DNA of 64,000 nucleotides from Clostridiaceae bacterium BL-3 (GTDB taxonomy: Bacteria > Bacillota > Clostridia > Clostridiales > Clostridiaceae). The stretch is taken from assembly GCA_902809985.1 (NCBI GenBank), contig CADDXC010000001.1, positions 1,302,001 to 1,366,000 of the forward strand. Direction: 5' to 3'. The notes under the pieces were generated by a model that was given only the letters and a program-made list of their open reading frames with translations, ran no database searches and was not told the origin of the DNA. Numbering within the stretch: the first letter of the stretch is position 1; the number at the start of each line of letters is the position of its first letter. This document shows, piece by piece, positions 27,174-35,722 of the stretch. The translations under genes and the position numbers were made by a program.

Positions 27174-27878
27174 ATGAATAAAAAAGTCAAATCGATAATC
27201 GCAGCAATGGTTATTGCTGGAACTATACCAGCTATTACACCTGCTGTAGCAAAAGCAGCTGAAAGTACATGTCCTAATTCAGTAAATCAACAGGCTCTGT
27301 CAAAAAATGTACTAGCTAATTATCCTCAGCTCAGTAATTTGAAAATTTTTACTTCAGAAAAGTCAATTGGGAATAAAAACACTTGTACTACCAAGGTGCA
27401 GACAAATTCCAATAAGGCTTCTGCCAACACAAATCAAAATACTTCATCTGCAAAACCGGTACAAAATAGTGGACAATCTTCTAATATAAGCACTGAAGCA
27501 AATGAAGTTATAAAATTAGTCAATGCAGAAAGAAGCAAAAATGGACTAGCTCCACTTAAAGCCAATACCGAATTATCCAAAGTGGCAGCAGTGAAAGCCC
27601 AAGATATGATTGACAAAAACTATTTCAGCCACAATTCACCTACTTACGGATCGCCTTTTGACATGATGAAAAAATTTGGTATAAGTTACACAGCAGCAGG
27701 TGAAAATATAGCATATGGCCAGAAAACTCCTTCTGAAGCAATGAATGCCTGGATGAACTCTGCAGGCCACAGAGCAAATATATTAAATTCTAATTTTACA
27801 GAAATTGGAGTTGGAGTTGCCAAAGATAAAAATGGAACTCCCTATTGGGTTCAGATGTTTATAAACCCTGGTAAATAG
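27174..27878 (+). CDS. Secreted CAP/SCP-domain protein (YkwD-like)
   Basis: The ATG at 27174 is preceded by TTTGGGGGTTC; a TTG at 27159 lies inside that site. The 234-residue protein has a signal peptide (about 1-30, cleavage near AKA), a Ser/Asn/Thr-rich linker (about 60-110) and a C-terminal CAP domain (about 112-234). The CAP domain shows VNAERSKNGLAPLK, HNSPTYGSPFDMM, AGENIAYGQ, NSAGHRANILN and the end YWVQMF. Bacterial CAP proteins are secreted and mostly of unknown function; some are sporulation-linked. A long AT-rich upstream region has TTGACA at 27032 and an AT stem (TTATATTGA/TCAATATAA, 27105-27139) followed by six T, possibly an attenuator. Confidence 0.85.
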   Translation: MNKKVKSIIAAMVIAGTIPAITPAVAKAAESTCPNSVNQQALSKNVLANYPQLSNLKIFTSEKSIGNKNTCTTKVQTNSNKASANTNQNTSSAKPVQNSGQSSNISTEANEVIKLVNAERSKNGLAPLKANTELSKVAAVKAQDMIDKNYFSHNSPTYGSPFDMMKKFGISYTAAGENIAYGQKTPSEAMNAWMNSAGHRANILNSNFTEIGVGVAKDKNGTPYWVQMFINPGK

Positions 27879-27895
27879 TCAATCTTAAATATTTG

Positions 27896-27944
27896 AAGGA
27901 AGTGCTGAAAAACTACTTTAAAAGTATCTTTACAGCACTTCCTT
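27896..27944. terminator. Hairpin terminator between CAP-protein and DUF2284 genes
   Basis: AAGGAAGTGCTG (27896-27907) pairs perfectly with CAGCACTTCCTT (27933-27944). It lies 18 bp after the CAP gene stop and between convergent genes, so it can serve both strands. No long T-run follows. Confidence 0.65.
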
Positions 27945-27994
27945 GATCTTCTAAAAAATAATATAGTTGCACATATTCACGATTTCAGTACATA

Positions 27995-28507
27995 TTATTC
28001 AATAAGAACTAGTCCATAACAATTGAGCTGATCTTTTCTTTCTTTATTCTTTAATACACCTATAGGAAATCCATTTGCCTTTATCGTAGCAAATACATCT
28101 ATACCACAGGCCTCCATAGATGGCCTTGCTTCACCTGGATGCCTGCAATTTCCCATATCACATTCTTCGCACAGCTTACAAGGGCCTGCTCCAAAACCAA
28201 ATGCCTTATAATAACCTGATAAAAAAATATTTTTTTCAATTTCCACTGCAATTTTAGTAGTGGAAGCCAAATCCATCTTGCACTGTATGAGAATAGCCTT
28301 GTCATAACAATCAATTATCTGCTGTGTCTCCTTATAAGAAGGAGCTTTAGGCGGACAACAATTGCTTCTGTTATAATTGCCGCATCCAAATTTACACTTC
28401 ATTATTGTCCATGCAGCTGTTTCTATTGTATCTGTATCAATTATTTTGGCATCATATGCTCCAAGCTCCTTGGCTACTTCGATATATTTCTTCAAATCAT
28501 CCTTCAT
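27995..28507 (-). CDS. DUF2284 cysteine-rich metal-binding protein
   Basis: The ATG at 28507 (MKDDLKKYIEVAKELGAYDA) has TTGGGGGAATT upstream; an earlier ATG in frame (28546) is less likely. The 170-residue protein holds many cysteines in two groups, CKFGCGNYNRSNCCPP (about 40-55) and CKLCEECDMGNCRHP (about 112-126), then MEACGIDVFAT. This matches DUF2284, predicted to bind metal or an iron-sulfur cluster and common in anaerobes and methanogens. No function is established. It is a single gene. Confidence 0.8.
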   Translation of the reverse strand: MKDDLKKYIEVAKELGAYDAKIIDTDTIETAAWTIMKCKFGCGNYNRSNCCPPKAPSYKETQQIIDCYDKAILIQCKMDLASTTKIAVEIEKNIFLSGYYKAFGFGAGPCKLCEECDMGNCRHPGEARPSMEACGIDVFATIKANGFPIGVLKNKERKDQLNCYGLVLIE

Positions 28508-28669
28508 TTTAAATTCCCCCAAAATCAAATAATATTTTTCATCCATTTCAAATTAATTATATACCAGATAATCATCCCGTACTCAATATATAATTATCAA
28601 TCATACTTTTTTTCTATATAATATAATAAAGTGCAATATGGAATAACTGATTACAGGAGGATTGATAGC

Positions 28670-29218
28670 ATGAAAGGTATATGTGTGTATTGCGGTTCAA
28701 ATTCAGGTACACGTAAAGAATACAGTAAAGGTGCACGATTACTTGGAAAAGAATTGGCAAAAAATCAAATACAGCTTATATATGGAGGTTCCAATTCAGG
28801 TCTTATGGGGCAAATCTCAAATGAAGTTTTAAAAAATGGTGGTAAAGTTACTGGTGTTATTCCTGAAATACTTCTTTTAAACGAGCCTCCTAATCACAAA
28901 TTGACTAAACTCATATATGTTAAAAACATGAGCGAAAGGAAAGAAAGAATGTCAGATCTTTGTGATGGATTTATTGCTCTCCCAGGGGGGCTCGGCACCT
29001 ATGAGGAATTATTCGATACCATAAGCTGGGCCAGGCTCAAAATTCATAAAAAACCTATAGGATTACTGAATATAGAACATTTTTTTGATCCTCTTTTAGA
29101 CATGCTTAAAAATTCATGCAGAGAAGGTTTCATAAATGACTTAAGCCTCAAATCTCTATTGATTTCAAATAGTCCCCATCAATTGGTAAATAATATGATA
29201 AACTACAAGTCTAGTTAA
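28670..29218 (+). CDS. LOG-family nucleoside 5'-monophosphate phosphoribohydrolase
   Basis: The ATG at 28670 is preceded by ACAGGAGGATTG; the frame also opens at 28631 without a site. The 182-residue protein begins MKGICVYCGSNSG and has YGGSNSGLMG and the LOG signature LPGGLGTYEELFD (PGGxGTxxE) near residue 105. Members split nucleoside monophosphates (cytokinin-type or AMP/CMP) into base and ribose phosphate. The bacterial role outside plant partners is unclear. The gene ends next to a terminator shared with spoIIP. Confidence 0.88.
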   Translation: MKGICVYCGSNSGTRKEYSKGARLLGKELAKNQIQLIYGGSNSGLMGQISNEVLKNGGKVTGVIPEILLLNEPPNHKLTKLIYVKNMSERKERMSDLCDGFIALPGGLGTYEELFDTISWARLKIHKKPIGLLNIEHFFDPLLDMLKNSCREGFINDLSLKSLLISNSPHQLVNNMINYKSS

Positions 29219-29222
29219 AAAC

Positions 29223-29260
29223 CTGGGGGAAAATTTTATTATCAAAGTTTTCCCCTAACT
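29223..29260. terminator. Bidirectional terminator between LOG and spoIIP genes
   Basis: GGGGAAAA (29226-29233) pairs with TTTTCCCC (29248-29255). The stem has a T-run on each strand inside or after it, and it sits between convergent stops. Confidence 0.6.
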
Positions 29261-29272
29261 TTCAATTTCCAG

Positions 29273-30328
29273 CTATTTGATGATCTGCGCAATTATCCTC
29301 GCTATATACTTGGTAGAGGCTTTGGATTCATCCGTAGTATTTATCTGGGACCCTATCTCCATAAGTATTGCATTGTTGCTCATGCCCTGGTTAAAATACC
29401 TTGTTCCATAATTATAATACAAATTAACCCCCCTGGAAAGACCCGGATACAGCTTGTTTGAAAGATCTATTATCTGATTTGCCAGTTTCATATTCTTGTC
29501 AAAATGAGGATTTTTTTTCGTCATAACCAGCATAAACTTGGATACATTTTCTCCATTTAATTTTACAGTCACTGAATTTTTATCTTCAGCATAATCCCTG
29601 TGCATATCTATTATGAGCTTGAAATCTCCATATTTTTTTAAGTATTTTCCCAAGGTTACCGAAGATCTTGCATAACTTTGATTATATCCCTGTGCATCGT
29701 GGACAGTGGTATCATTTATTGCAGAAATGCCGTATTTGTTGAGCTCTGTAACCAGCTGCTGCCCTACGGCACAGACATTTTTAGTATCATCAGAACTATT
29801 TGCATCACCGGGTTTATAGCTTTCCGTAGTATGGGTATGATAAATAAGTATATCCGGCTTTTTGCTGTTCATCTTTCTCTTCAGACTTGGATCAAACACA
29901 TCTGTACTTTCAGCGGAACTATTATCTCCCCTGCTCAAATTTTTGTCATCGTCTGTTTTAGCTATCTGTTTATCATCAAGCTTAAACTCATTCACGCTGC
30001 TATCCGATATACCACCCCCTAAAAAGGCCACTTCCCTTCCCAGTATACTAAGTGGATTTTTATAACTTATATTAAAAGGCTCTAAAACTAAACTTTTCAG
30101 CGAAAAATTATTTTCTGCCATATCTTCTTCATCAAAACAGGTGGCTTTAACTGCAGGCATCGCATAATTCAGTATTTGAACATATAACATGTTTCCTCTA
30201 ATATTGTTATTTTGATTATTATTTGCCTCAACCAAATAGGGCAATACAATTACAAATACCAGGCTTATAATCAAATTGAGCATTTCAAATCTAGGCTTAT
30301 CTTTTCTGCTAAATTTTTTATAATTCAC
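29273..30328 (-). CDS. spoIIP: Stage II sporulation protein P (SpoIIP)
   Basis: The 351-residue protein has a short basic N-terminus, one membrane anchor (about 17-35), a variable outer linker and a C-terminal SpoIIP amidase/endopeptidase domain (about 155-351). The domain opens with PDILIYHTHTTESYKPG (zinc His) and has IDMHRDYAED and a late conserved Glu in NAILMEIGSQINT. SpoIIP cuts septal peptidoglycan so the mother-cell membrane can engulf the forespore. The GTG start at 30328 has a poor ribosome site, so the exact start is uncertain. The usual gpr neighbour is absent; YibE/F lies 73 bp upstream on the same strand. Confidence 0.88.
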   Translation of the reverse strand: MNYKKFSRKDKPRFEMLNLIISLVFVIVLPYLVEANNNQNNNIRGNMLYVQILNYAMPAVKATCFDEEDMAENNFSLKSLVLEPFNISYKNPLSILGREVAFLGGGISDSSVNEFKLDDKQIAKTDDDKNLSRGDNSSAESTDVFDPSLKRKMNSKKPDILIYHTHTTESYKPGDANSSDDTKNVCAVGQQLVTELNKYGISAINDTTVHDAQGYNQSYARSSVTLGKYLKKYGDFKLIIDMHRDYAEDKNSVTVKLNGENVSKFMLVMTKKNPHFDKNMKLANQIIDLSNKLYPGLSRGVNLYYNYGTRYFNQGMSNNAILMEIGSQINTTDESKASTKYIARIIAQIIK

Positions 30329-30401
30329 AATATATTTACTGCTTTAATCAAAAAGCAGTTTTTCCCTCCCTTCACAACTGAAATTCACTATGAATCCATT
30401 A

Positions 30402-31544
30402 TCATCTCTTATCCAAAATCCAATATGCAAAGACAGTGATGGGAATCGTAAATATAAGCCCTATACTACTCGCAAAAGTCTTTATTACATCCGAGGCAAT
30501 CATATCCTGGTTTATTATATCTATAAAGCTGCTTTTACTCACCATATATCCCAATACCAGAAACACAGTGCCACTTATATAGGCCAGTACTAAAGTAGTT
30601 GTCATTGTTCCTATAGTGTCCCTTCCCACACTCATTCCTGCTTTTATAATATTTCCGTTTGAAATCCTGGGATTATTTTCTCTTAACTCATTCATAGTTG
30701 AAGCTATAGACATACTTATATCCATTACCGCACCCAATGTACCTATAAGTATTGATCCAAACAAAATTCCCTTAAAATTCAAAGTGCCCTTTAAAAGAGA
30801 ATCCATAAGCAGCTGGGCATCTTCCGTTCCAACTCCCGATACCCTTGCAGAGTTAATATAAACATATGCTATAATACCTGCTATAATGACTCCACTGCTT
30901 GTTCCCAAAATTGCAGCTGCACTTTTCCTATTAAATCCGCTCACTATAATCAGGCTTATTATTGTTATAGCAATACAAACAGCTGTTGAGACAACAATAG
31001 GATTATATCCTTGTAAAATCAGCGGTAAAAATACTTTTACAATTATCAAACAGGTTATTGTTAAAGTTATCAGGGACTTAAAACCTCTTATTCCACCTAT
31101 TAAAATAATAGATATCATAAAAAATATAAGCAGGTGAAGTAATTGATTCTGCCTAACTACCTGATATACACTTGCTTCGTTTATTTTCCCACTATTGTCT
31201 TCGCTTATCGACAGAAACAATTCATCACCTGTTTTAAATTCTATATTATCCGGTTTGGATGGCTGAATAGTATGTGTTATTTCAACTTTTTCACCATCGT
31301 GCTTTCCCTCTGTGATCTCTACCTTCAATTTTTGTTGCTTTTCCATAACATTTTTATCCTCTTTATCTGCATCATTGGAAGATATTACATTTATAACTTT
31401 GCCCTTTATTATGCTTTCGGCAGTATTACTATCACTTTCACTTCCTTCTGCTCTTACTGAAATAGTACAAAATAGAATAACAGGAATCATAAATAATACT
31501 ATAAAAAGTAAAAAGCATTTACGTGTTTTAAACAATTTTATCAC
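30402..31544 (-). CDS. YibE/F-family membrane protein (paralogue 2)
   Basis: Up to 380 residues: N-terminal signal-anchor (about 10-30), an outer beta-rich domain with KGKVINVISSND, and seven or so membrane helices with GTSSGVIIAGIIAYVYINSA, GTLGAVMDISMSIASTMNEL and GMSVGRDTIGTMTTTLVLAY. These align with the copy at 16496-17653. GAGGAGTGAT lies closest to a TTG at 31535, so that may be the true start rather than GTG at 31544. Function of the family is unknown. It is upstream of spoIIP on the same strand, and co-transcription is possible. Confidence 0.85.
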   Translation of the reverse strand: MIKLFKTRKCFLLFIVLFMIPVILFCTISVRAEGSESDSNTAESIIKGKVINVISSNDADKEDKNVMEKQQKLKVEITEGKHDGEKVEITHTIQPSKPDNIEFKTGDELFLSISEDNSGKINEASVYQVVRQNQLLHLLIFFMISIILIGGIRGFKSLITLTITCLIIVKVFLPLILQGYNPIVVSTAVCIAITIISLIIVSGFNRKSAAAILGTSSGVIIAGIIAYVYINSARVSGVGTEDAQLLMDSLLKGTLNFKGILFGSILIGTLGAVMDISMSIASTMNELRENNPRISNGNIIKAGMSVGRDTIGTMTTTLVLAYISGTVFLVLGYMVSKSSFIDIINQDMIASDVIKTFASSIGLIFTIPITVFAYWILDKR

Positions 31545-31687
31545 TCCTCGTACAATTTAATGTTTATTAAATAATATTCAAGTATTTTAAAAATATAACA
31601 GCCATATATTTCGAAGTTTTCAGTAAAATTTTTGCCTATTGACATAAACCAGCATATGGAGTATATAATTTAATTACATTTTATTTC

Positions 31688-31753
31688 TTGACAATAATTC
31701 AATACTCCATTATAGTAAATATGTAAATGCAATTCATGTGCATTTACATATTT
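31688..31753 (+). promoter_or_regulatory. Promoter and 15-bp-arm palindromic operator of the metal-binding lipoprotein gene
   Basis: TTGACA (31688-31693), 17 bp, TATAGT (31711-31716) is a near-ideal promoter. Directly after the -10 comes a perfect inverted repeat AAATATGTAAATGCA (31717-31731) / TGCATTTACATATTT (31739-31753) that would cover the transcription start. This fits a metal-responsive repressor site, though it does not match the Zur, MntR or AdcR consensus I know. As RNA it would also fold just before the ribosome site. Confidence 0.7.
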
Positions 31754-31768
31754 TAAGGAGGTCATGAA

Positions 31769-32692
31769 ATGTTTAAAAAAAATAAGTTATTTATAATAGC
31801 TGCTATTCTCAGCAGTATTATGTTTGTTTTTTCAGGATGCAGTAATTCAAGTGGGACAAACACCGATAATAAAAGTCAATCGAAGCCAAAAGTAGTAGTA
31901 TCTTTCAACGCCATGAGGGAATTTGCCTCAGCCATCGGAAAAGATAAGATAGATATTACAACCATAATTCCAAATGGCACAGAGCCTCATGACTTCGAAC
32001 CAACTGCAAAGGATCTTAAAACCCTTAGCAGTGCCAATGTATTTATATACAGCGGACTTGGAATGGAATCATGGAAAGACAAGGTCATAAATTCAGCAAA
32101 TAATAAAAATTTAATTGCAGTTGATGCCTCAAAAGATATAACTCCAATTAAAAATACAGATGCAGACGAGATAAAGGAGCACGGTCAATATGATCCCCAT
32201 GCATGGATAAGTTTAAAAAACGCTGAGATCCAATCAAAGAACATAAAAGATGCTTTAGTTAAAGCGGATCCTTCAAATAAAGATTTTTATGAAAAAAACT
32301 ACAAGAGCTTTTCAAAACAGCTAGAGGATCTCTACAGTGAATACAAAACAAAATTTTCAACTGTTAAAAATAAAAATTTTATAACCGGTCATGCTGCTTT
32401 TGCATATCTCTGCAGGGATTATGGGTTAAAACAAAACAGCGTGGAAGGTGTATTTGCAGAAGGAGAACCTTCGCCCCAAAAATTGGCAGAGCTTGTTAAT
32501 TACTGCAAACAGAATAATATAAAAACCATATTCGTAGAAGACATGGTAAGTCCCAAGGTTTCCAATACACTAGCCAAAGAAGTAGGAGCAAAGGTAGAAA
32601 AAATATATACAATTGAAAGTAAAGAAGATAACAAAAATTATATTCAAAGCATGAAGTCCAATTTAGAAATGATATATAACAGCCTTAAATAA
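31769..32692 (+). CDS. Metal ABC transporter substrate-binding lipoprotein (ZnuA/AdcA-like, cluster 9)
   Basis: The 307-residue protein has a lipobox (VFSGC, Cys near 24) and the cluster-9 fold. Metal ligands are likely the His in NGTEPHDFEPT, the His in YDPHAWISL and the His in FITGHAAFAYL, plus a C-terminal acidic residue (VEDMVSPK). A short acidic/His segment (DADEIKEHGQYD) replaces the long His-rich loop of typical ZnuA, so zinc or manganese are both possible. No permease or ATPase gene is beside it; it is an orphan binding protein behind its own operator. AAGGAGGTCATGAA precedes the ATG. Confidence 0.85.
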   Translation: MFKKNKLFIIAAILSSIMFVFSGCSNSSGTNTDNKSQSKPKVVVSFNAMREFASAIGKDKIDITTIIPNGTEPHDFEPTAKDLKTLSSANVFIYSGLGMESWKDKVINSANNKNLIAVDASKDITPIKNTDADEIKEHGQYDPHAWISLKNAEIQSKNIKDALVKADPSNKDFYEKNYKSFSKQLEDLYSEYKTKFSTVKNKNFITGHAAFAYLCRDYGLKQNSVEGVFAEGEPSPQKLAELVNYCKQNNIKTIFVEDMVSPKVSNTLAKEVGAKVEKIYTIESKEDNKNYIQSMKSNLEMIYNSLK

Positions 32693-32707
32693 CATTTCAT
32701 CCGCATA

Positions 32708-32719
32708 TTATGCTATAAT
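32708..32719 (+). promoter_or_regulatory. Extended -10 promoter of the DHFR gene
   Basis: TGCTATAAT (TATAAT at 32714-32719) is an extended -10 element 48 bp upstream of the DHFR start. No good -35 is visible at 17 bp. Confidence 0.4.
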
Positions 32720-32767
32720 ACAGTAAATACATTCTGAATAAGTACAGACAAGGAAGTGAGCTCCCCT

Positions 32768-33253
32768 GTGATAAGTTTAATTGCAGCTATCAATAAAAAT
32801 TACGTAATAGGAAAAAACAACAAACTGATATGGCACATACCAGAGGATCTAAAAAGATTTAAAAAAATAACTCTGGGAAAAACTATCATAATGGGGAGAA
32901 AAACTTTCGAGTCACTTCCTAAAATACTGCCAGATAGGAAACACATTGTAATAACCAAAAATAAAAATTATTTGATTTCAGACAATAGTGTTACAGTTGT
33001 AAATAACATCAAGGACATTTTAAAATACAAAAATTATTCTAAAGAAGTATTTATAATAGGAGGAGAAAAACTCTACAATCAGATGCTGCCCTACTGCAGC
33101 AGATTGTATTTAACTGAAATAATGTCTTTTGAAGATGGAGATGCATATTTTCCTAAATTCAACAGAGAAGATTATACATTACTTGAATGTGAGAAGCATT
33201 ATGATAAAAATATTGAATACAATTTTTTAACTTTTGAAAAAGAGTTTCATTAA
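32768..33253 (+). CDS. folA: Dihydrofolate reductase
   Basis: The ribosome site AAGGAAGTGAG favours the GTG at 32768 over an in-frame GTG at 32756, and gives the usual DHFR start (MISLIAAINKNYVIG). The 161-residue protein has the family's motifs: IGKNNKLIWHIPEDLKRFKK with the substrate acidic residue (E in PEDLKRF), GKTIIMGRKTFESLP, DRKHIVIT, and FIIGGEKLYNQMLP for NADPH. It reduces dihydrofolate to tetrahydrofolate. In many genomes it follows thyA; here no thyA is near. A clear terminator follows at 33294-33326. Confidence 0.93.
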   Translation: MISLIAAINKNYVIGKNNKLIWHIPEDLKRFKKITLGKTIIMGRKTFESLPKILPDRKHIVITKNKNYLISDNSVTVVNNIKDILKYKNYSKEVFIIGGEKLYNQMLPYCSRLYLTEIMSFEDGDAYFPKFNREDYTLLECEKHYDKNIEYNFLTFEKEFH

Positions 33254-33293
33254 AATGCCTATTCAAAATTAACATTTTTATAAGAAATTTTTT

Positions 33294-33326
33294 AACAAAT
33301 CTTAATGTAATATTAAGGTTTGTTTT
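33294..33326 (+). terminator. Rho-independent terminator after DHFR
   Basis: AACAAATCTTAAT (33294-33306) pairs with ATTAAGGTTTGTT with one mismatch and is followed by a run of T residues. It lies 40 bp past the DHFR stop. Confidence 0.65.
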
Positions 33327-33380
33327 TTATTATAAATCTATACTAAAAAAGAATAATTTAAATTTTGCAGGTGATATAAT

Positions 33381-34442
33381 TTGTTTCAAAGCACAGCAGG
33401 TATTGTTATAGCAATTAATGTATTTATATTAGTGATTATTTATGCACTAACAGTTCACACTAAAAAAACTTCTATAGTAAAAAACAGTTATGTTCTGGGA
33501 ACCATAGTGCATATACAGATATTTGGAAACAGATCCGAGCAATTATCAGAAAAAGCATTGGAAAAACTCAGGGATATTGATGACAAAATGTCTGTATTCA
33601 AGGACTACAGTGAAATATCAAAAATAAATAGAAATGCCAGATTATCTCCTCAAATCATCAGCAGCGATACCTATTTTGTAATAAAAAAAGCTGTAGAATA
33701 TGCCGAGCTGTCAGGCGGATCTTTTGATCCCACTATAGGTCCTTTAACATCTCTATGGAATATAGGTACTGAACATGAAAGAATTCCGCAAAAAGATGAA
33801 ATAGATAAAAAATTAAGTCTGGTCAACTATAAGGACATAATTTTAGATGAAGATGCCAGATCCATTAAATTGAAATATAAAAATCAGTCAATCGATGTGG
33901 GCGGCATAGCCAAGGGATTTGCAGCAGATGCAGTTAAAGATCTGTTGTCCAAACATCATGTTAAAAGTGCCTTAATTGATCTGGGCGGAAATATTTTTGC
34001 CCTGGGCCGCAAATGCAGCGGTGATTTATGGAGTATAGGCATTCAAAACCCATTTAAATATCGTGGAGAATATATTGGTATATTAAATGTTAAAGACAAG
34101 TCCCTAGTTACATCCGGCAATTACGAAAGATATTTTATGAATAACGGTAAAAAATTCCATCACATACTGGATCCTAAAACAGGTTATCCTTCAGAGAGCA
34201 GCATTGTAAGTGCTAGTATTATATCCGACAATTCCATTGACGGCGACGGATTATCCACAGGCATCTATATTATGGATGTACATAAATCCATGGATTTAAT
34301 AGAATCTCTGCCAGGCATAGATGCAATATTGATTACCAGTGCAAAAACAGTGTATATTACATCAGGTATTGTTGAAAATTTCAAGCTGACTGACAATGAA
34401 TTTAAATATATAAAAAATTATAAGCAGGAAGGGATCTGTTAA
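33381..34442 (+). CDS. apbE: FAD:protein FMN transferase (ApbE)
   Basis: The 353-residue protein has an N-terminal membrane anchor (about 5-24) and an ApbE domain (about 35-335): MSVFKDYSEISKIN, SGGSFDPTIGPLTSLWNIG, DVGGIAKGFAADAV, ALIDLGGNIFALG, HHILDPKTGYPS and DGLSTGIYIMD with the metal-binding Asp. ApbE uses FAD to attach FMN covalently to the Thr of S/T-G-A-T motifs in outer redox proteins. The next gene, 1 bp away, encodes a protein with SGATYS. The start appears to be TTG at 33381 after GCAGGTGAT. Confidence 0.93.
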   Translation: MFQSTAGIVIAINVFILVIIYALTVHTKKTSIVKNSYVLGTIVHIQIFGNRSEQLSEKALEKLRDIDDKMSVFKDYSEISKINRNARLSPQIISSDTYFVIKKAVEYAELSGGSFDPTIGPLTSLWNIGTEHERIPQKDEIDKKLSLVNYKDIILDEDARSIKLKYKNQSIDVGGIAKGFAADAVKDLLSKHHVKSALIDLGGNIFALGRKCSGDLWSIGIQNPFKYRGEYIGILNVKDKSLVTSGNYERYFMNNGKKFHHILDPKTGYPSESSIVSASIISDNSIDGDGLSTGIYIMDVHKSMDLIESLPGIDAILITSAKTVYITSGIVENFKLTDNEFKYIKNYKQEGIC

Positions 34443-34443
34443 T

Positions 34444-35667
34444 ATGACAAAGAAGATTAAAAAAATACAAATTTCTAGACACATTATACAGCTGATTTTG
34501 TTTTTTCTGCTGCCTGGCATGTACATACTGGCCTTTAGTGAACTAAAATCAATTTTACAGATGATTGTCAGCGGCAATTTCAATTTTATTCAGGCTTTTC
34601 CGGGATTAATGGAATTTATAATAACAACTGTCTTCACCATTTTAATGGGCAGATTTTTCTGTGGATGGCTCTGTGCCTTTGGTACTTTCAATGACTGGAT
34701 TCATATAATATCAAAAAAGATCTTTAAAATTGATTTTAAAGTAAGTGAACAGCTTGATTCTATATTGAAATATGCAAAATATATAATTTTATTTATCATC
34801 CTGAGCCTCGTATTTAAAGGTGGAAACACTATTTTAGATGGTTCAAGTCCCTGGGATGCCTTTGCACAGATAAGTGATCTGTCCACTGTACTGTCGTCTT
34901 TAACTGTTGGATTTATACTTTTGGTTTTAATAACCCTGGGAAATATTTTTATTGAAAGATTTTTCTGCAGATATCTGTGTCCCCTGGGCGCCGTATTTTC
35001 CCTGGTATCCAGAATGGGTATATTTAAAATAAACAAACCCGGTGACAAATGCGGCAGATGCAGACTATGCACAGATAATTGTTCAATGGGCCTAAAGCTC
35101 TACAGCATGAACAGCATCAAGGGGGGCGAATGTATAAATTGTCTAAAATGTATAGAAACATGCCCCAGGAGAAATCCCCGTGCAAGCATACTGGGTGAAG
35201 ATGTGAACCCAGCAATGGCAAGTTCTTTTGCCATTGTCACCTTCACAGGCATATACGGTTTAACCAATTTGGGAAGTTCAATCTTAACACAAAAAGGCCT
35301 ATCTTCCGCAAATAATGTAGTCTCCAGCAGTAAAAGCAAAATGTCAAACAGCAATAGTCAAACTGCCGTAAATTCAAATGCTTCACAAAAAGCTAAGTAC
35401 AAAGACGGCACCTATATTGGAACAGGCACAGGATTCCATGGTGGTACAACAAAAGTTTCCGTAACTGTAAGCGGCGGCAAAATCACTGACATAAAAACAA
35501 TATCAACAGATGATACTCCAAGATTTTATCAATACGTTGAAGGCACCATACCTGATGAAATAATTTCAGCCCAGTCAAATTCAGTTGTTGACACTGTATC
35601 CGGAGCCACCTACAGCAGCAGAGGACTCATCGAGGCAGTTCAAAACGCATTAGATAAAGCTGTTTAA
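34444..35667 (+). CDS. Membrane 4Fe-4S ferredoxin/FMN-binding redox protein (NosR-like), likely ApbE substrate
   Basis: The 407-residue protein has about five membrane helices (about 15-35, 55-85, 105-130, 145-170 and 255-275) with the FCGWLCAFGTFNDW and FCRYLCPLGAVFSL motifs of NosR/NapH-type proteins. Two 4Fe-4S motifs, CGRCRLCTDNCSMG and CINCLKCIETCPRRNP, come next. The outer C-terminal FMN-binding domain (about 320-407) starts YKDGTYIGTGTGFHGGTTKV and ends VDTVSGATYSSRGLIEAVQN. The Thr of SGAT is the expected flavinylation site. With apbE it forms a minimal module that passes electrons across the membrane to an unknown outer acceptor. Confidence 0.9.
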   Translation: MTKKIKKIQISRHIIQLILFFLLPGMYILAFSELKSILQMIVSGNFNFIQAFPGLMEFIITTVFTILMGRFFCGWLCAFGTFNDWIHIISKKIFKIDFKVSEQLDSILKYAKYIILFIILSLVFKGGNTILDGSSPWDAFAQISDLSTVLSSLTVGFILLVLITLGNIFIERFFCRYLCPLGAVFSLVSRMGIFKINKPGDKCGRCRLCTDNCSMGLKLYSMNSIKGGECINCLKCIETCPRRNPRASILGEDVNPAMASSFAIVTFTGIYGLTNLGSSILTQKGLSSANNVVSSSKSKMSNSNSQTAVNSNASQKAKYKDGTYIGTGTGFHGGTTKVSVTVSGGKITDIKTISTDDTPRFYQYVEGTIPDEIISAQSNSVVDTVSGATYSSRGLIEAVQNALDKAV

Positions 35668-35682
35668 TATTTTATAGAAGAG

Positions 35683-35716
35683 TAAACCTGAGTCTGCCGA
35701 GGCAGGCTCAGGTTTA
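35683..35716. terminator. Strong hairpin between FMN-binding and LysR genes
   Basis: TAAACCTGAGTCTGCC (35683-35698) pairs with GGCAGGCTCAGGTTTA (35701-35716), 15 of 16 positions. It lies between convergent genes and is a likely bidirectional terminator, though the flanking T-runs are weak. Confidence 0.65.
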
Positions 35717-35722
35717 TATCCT

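Noticed and set aside
31769..32692. Calling the metal-binding lipoprotein ZnuA
   Set aside because: The zinc-specific His-rich loop is missing and no znuBC partners are adjacent, so the metal was left open.
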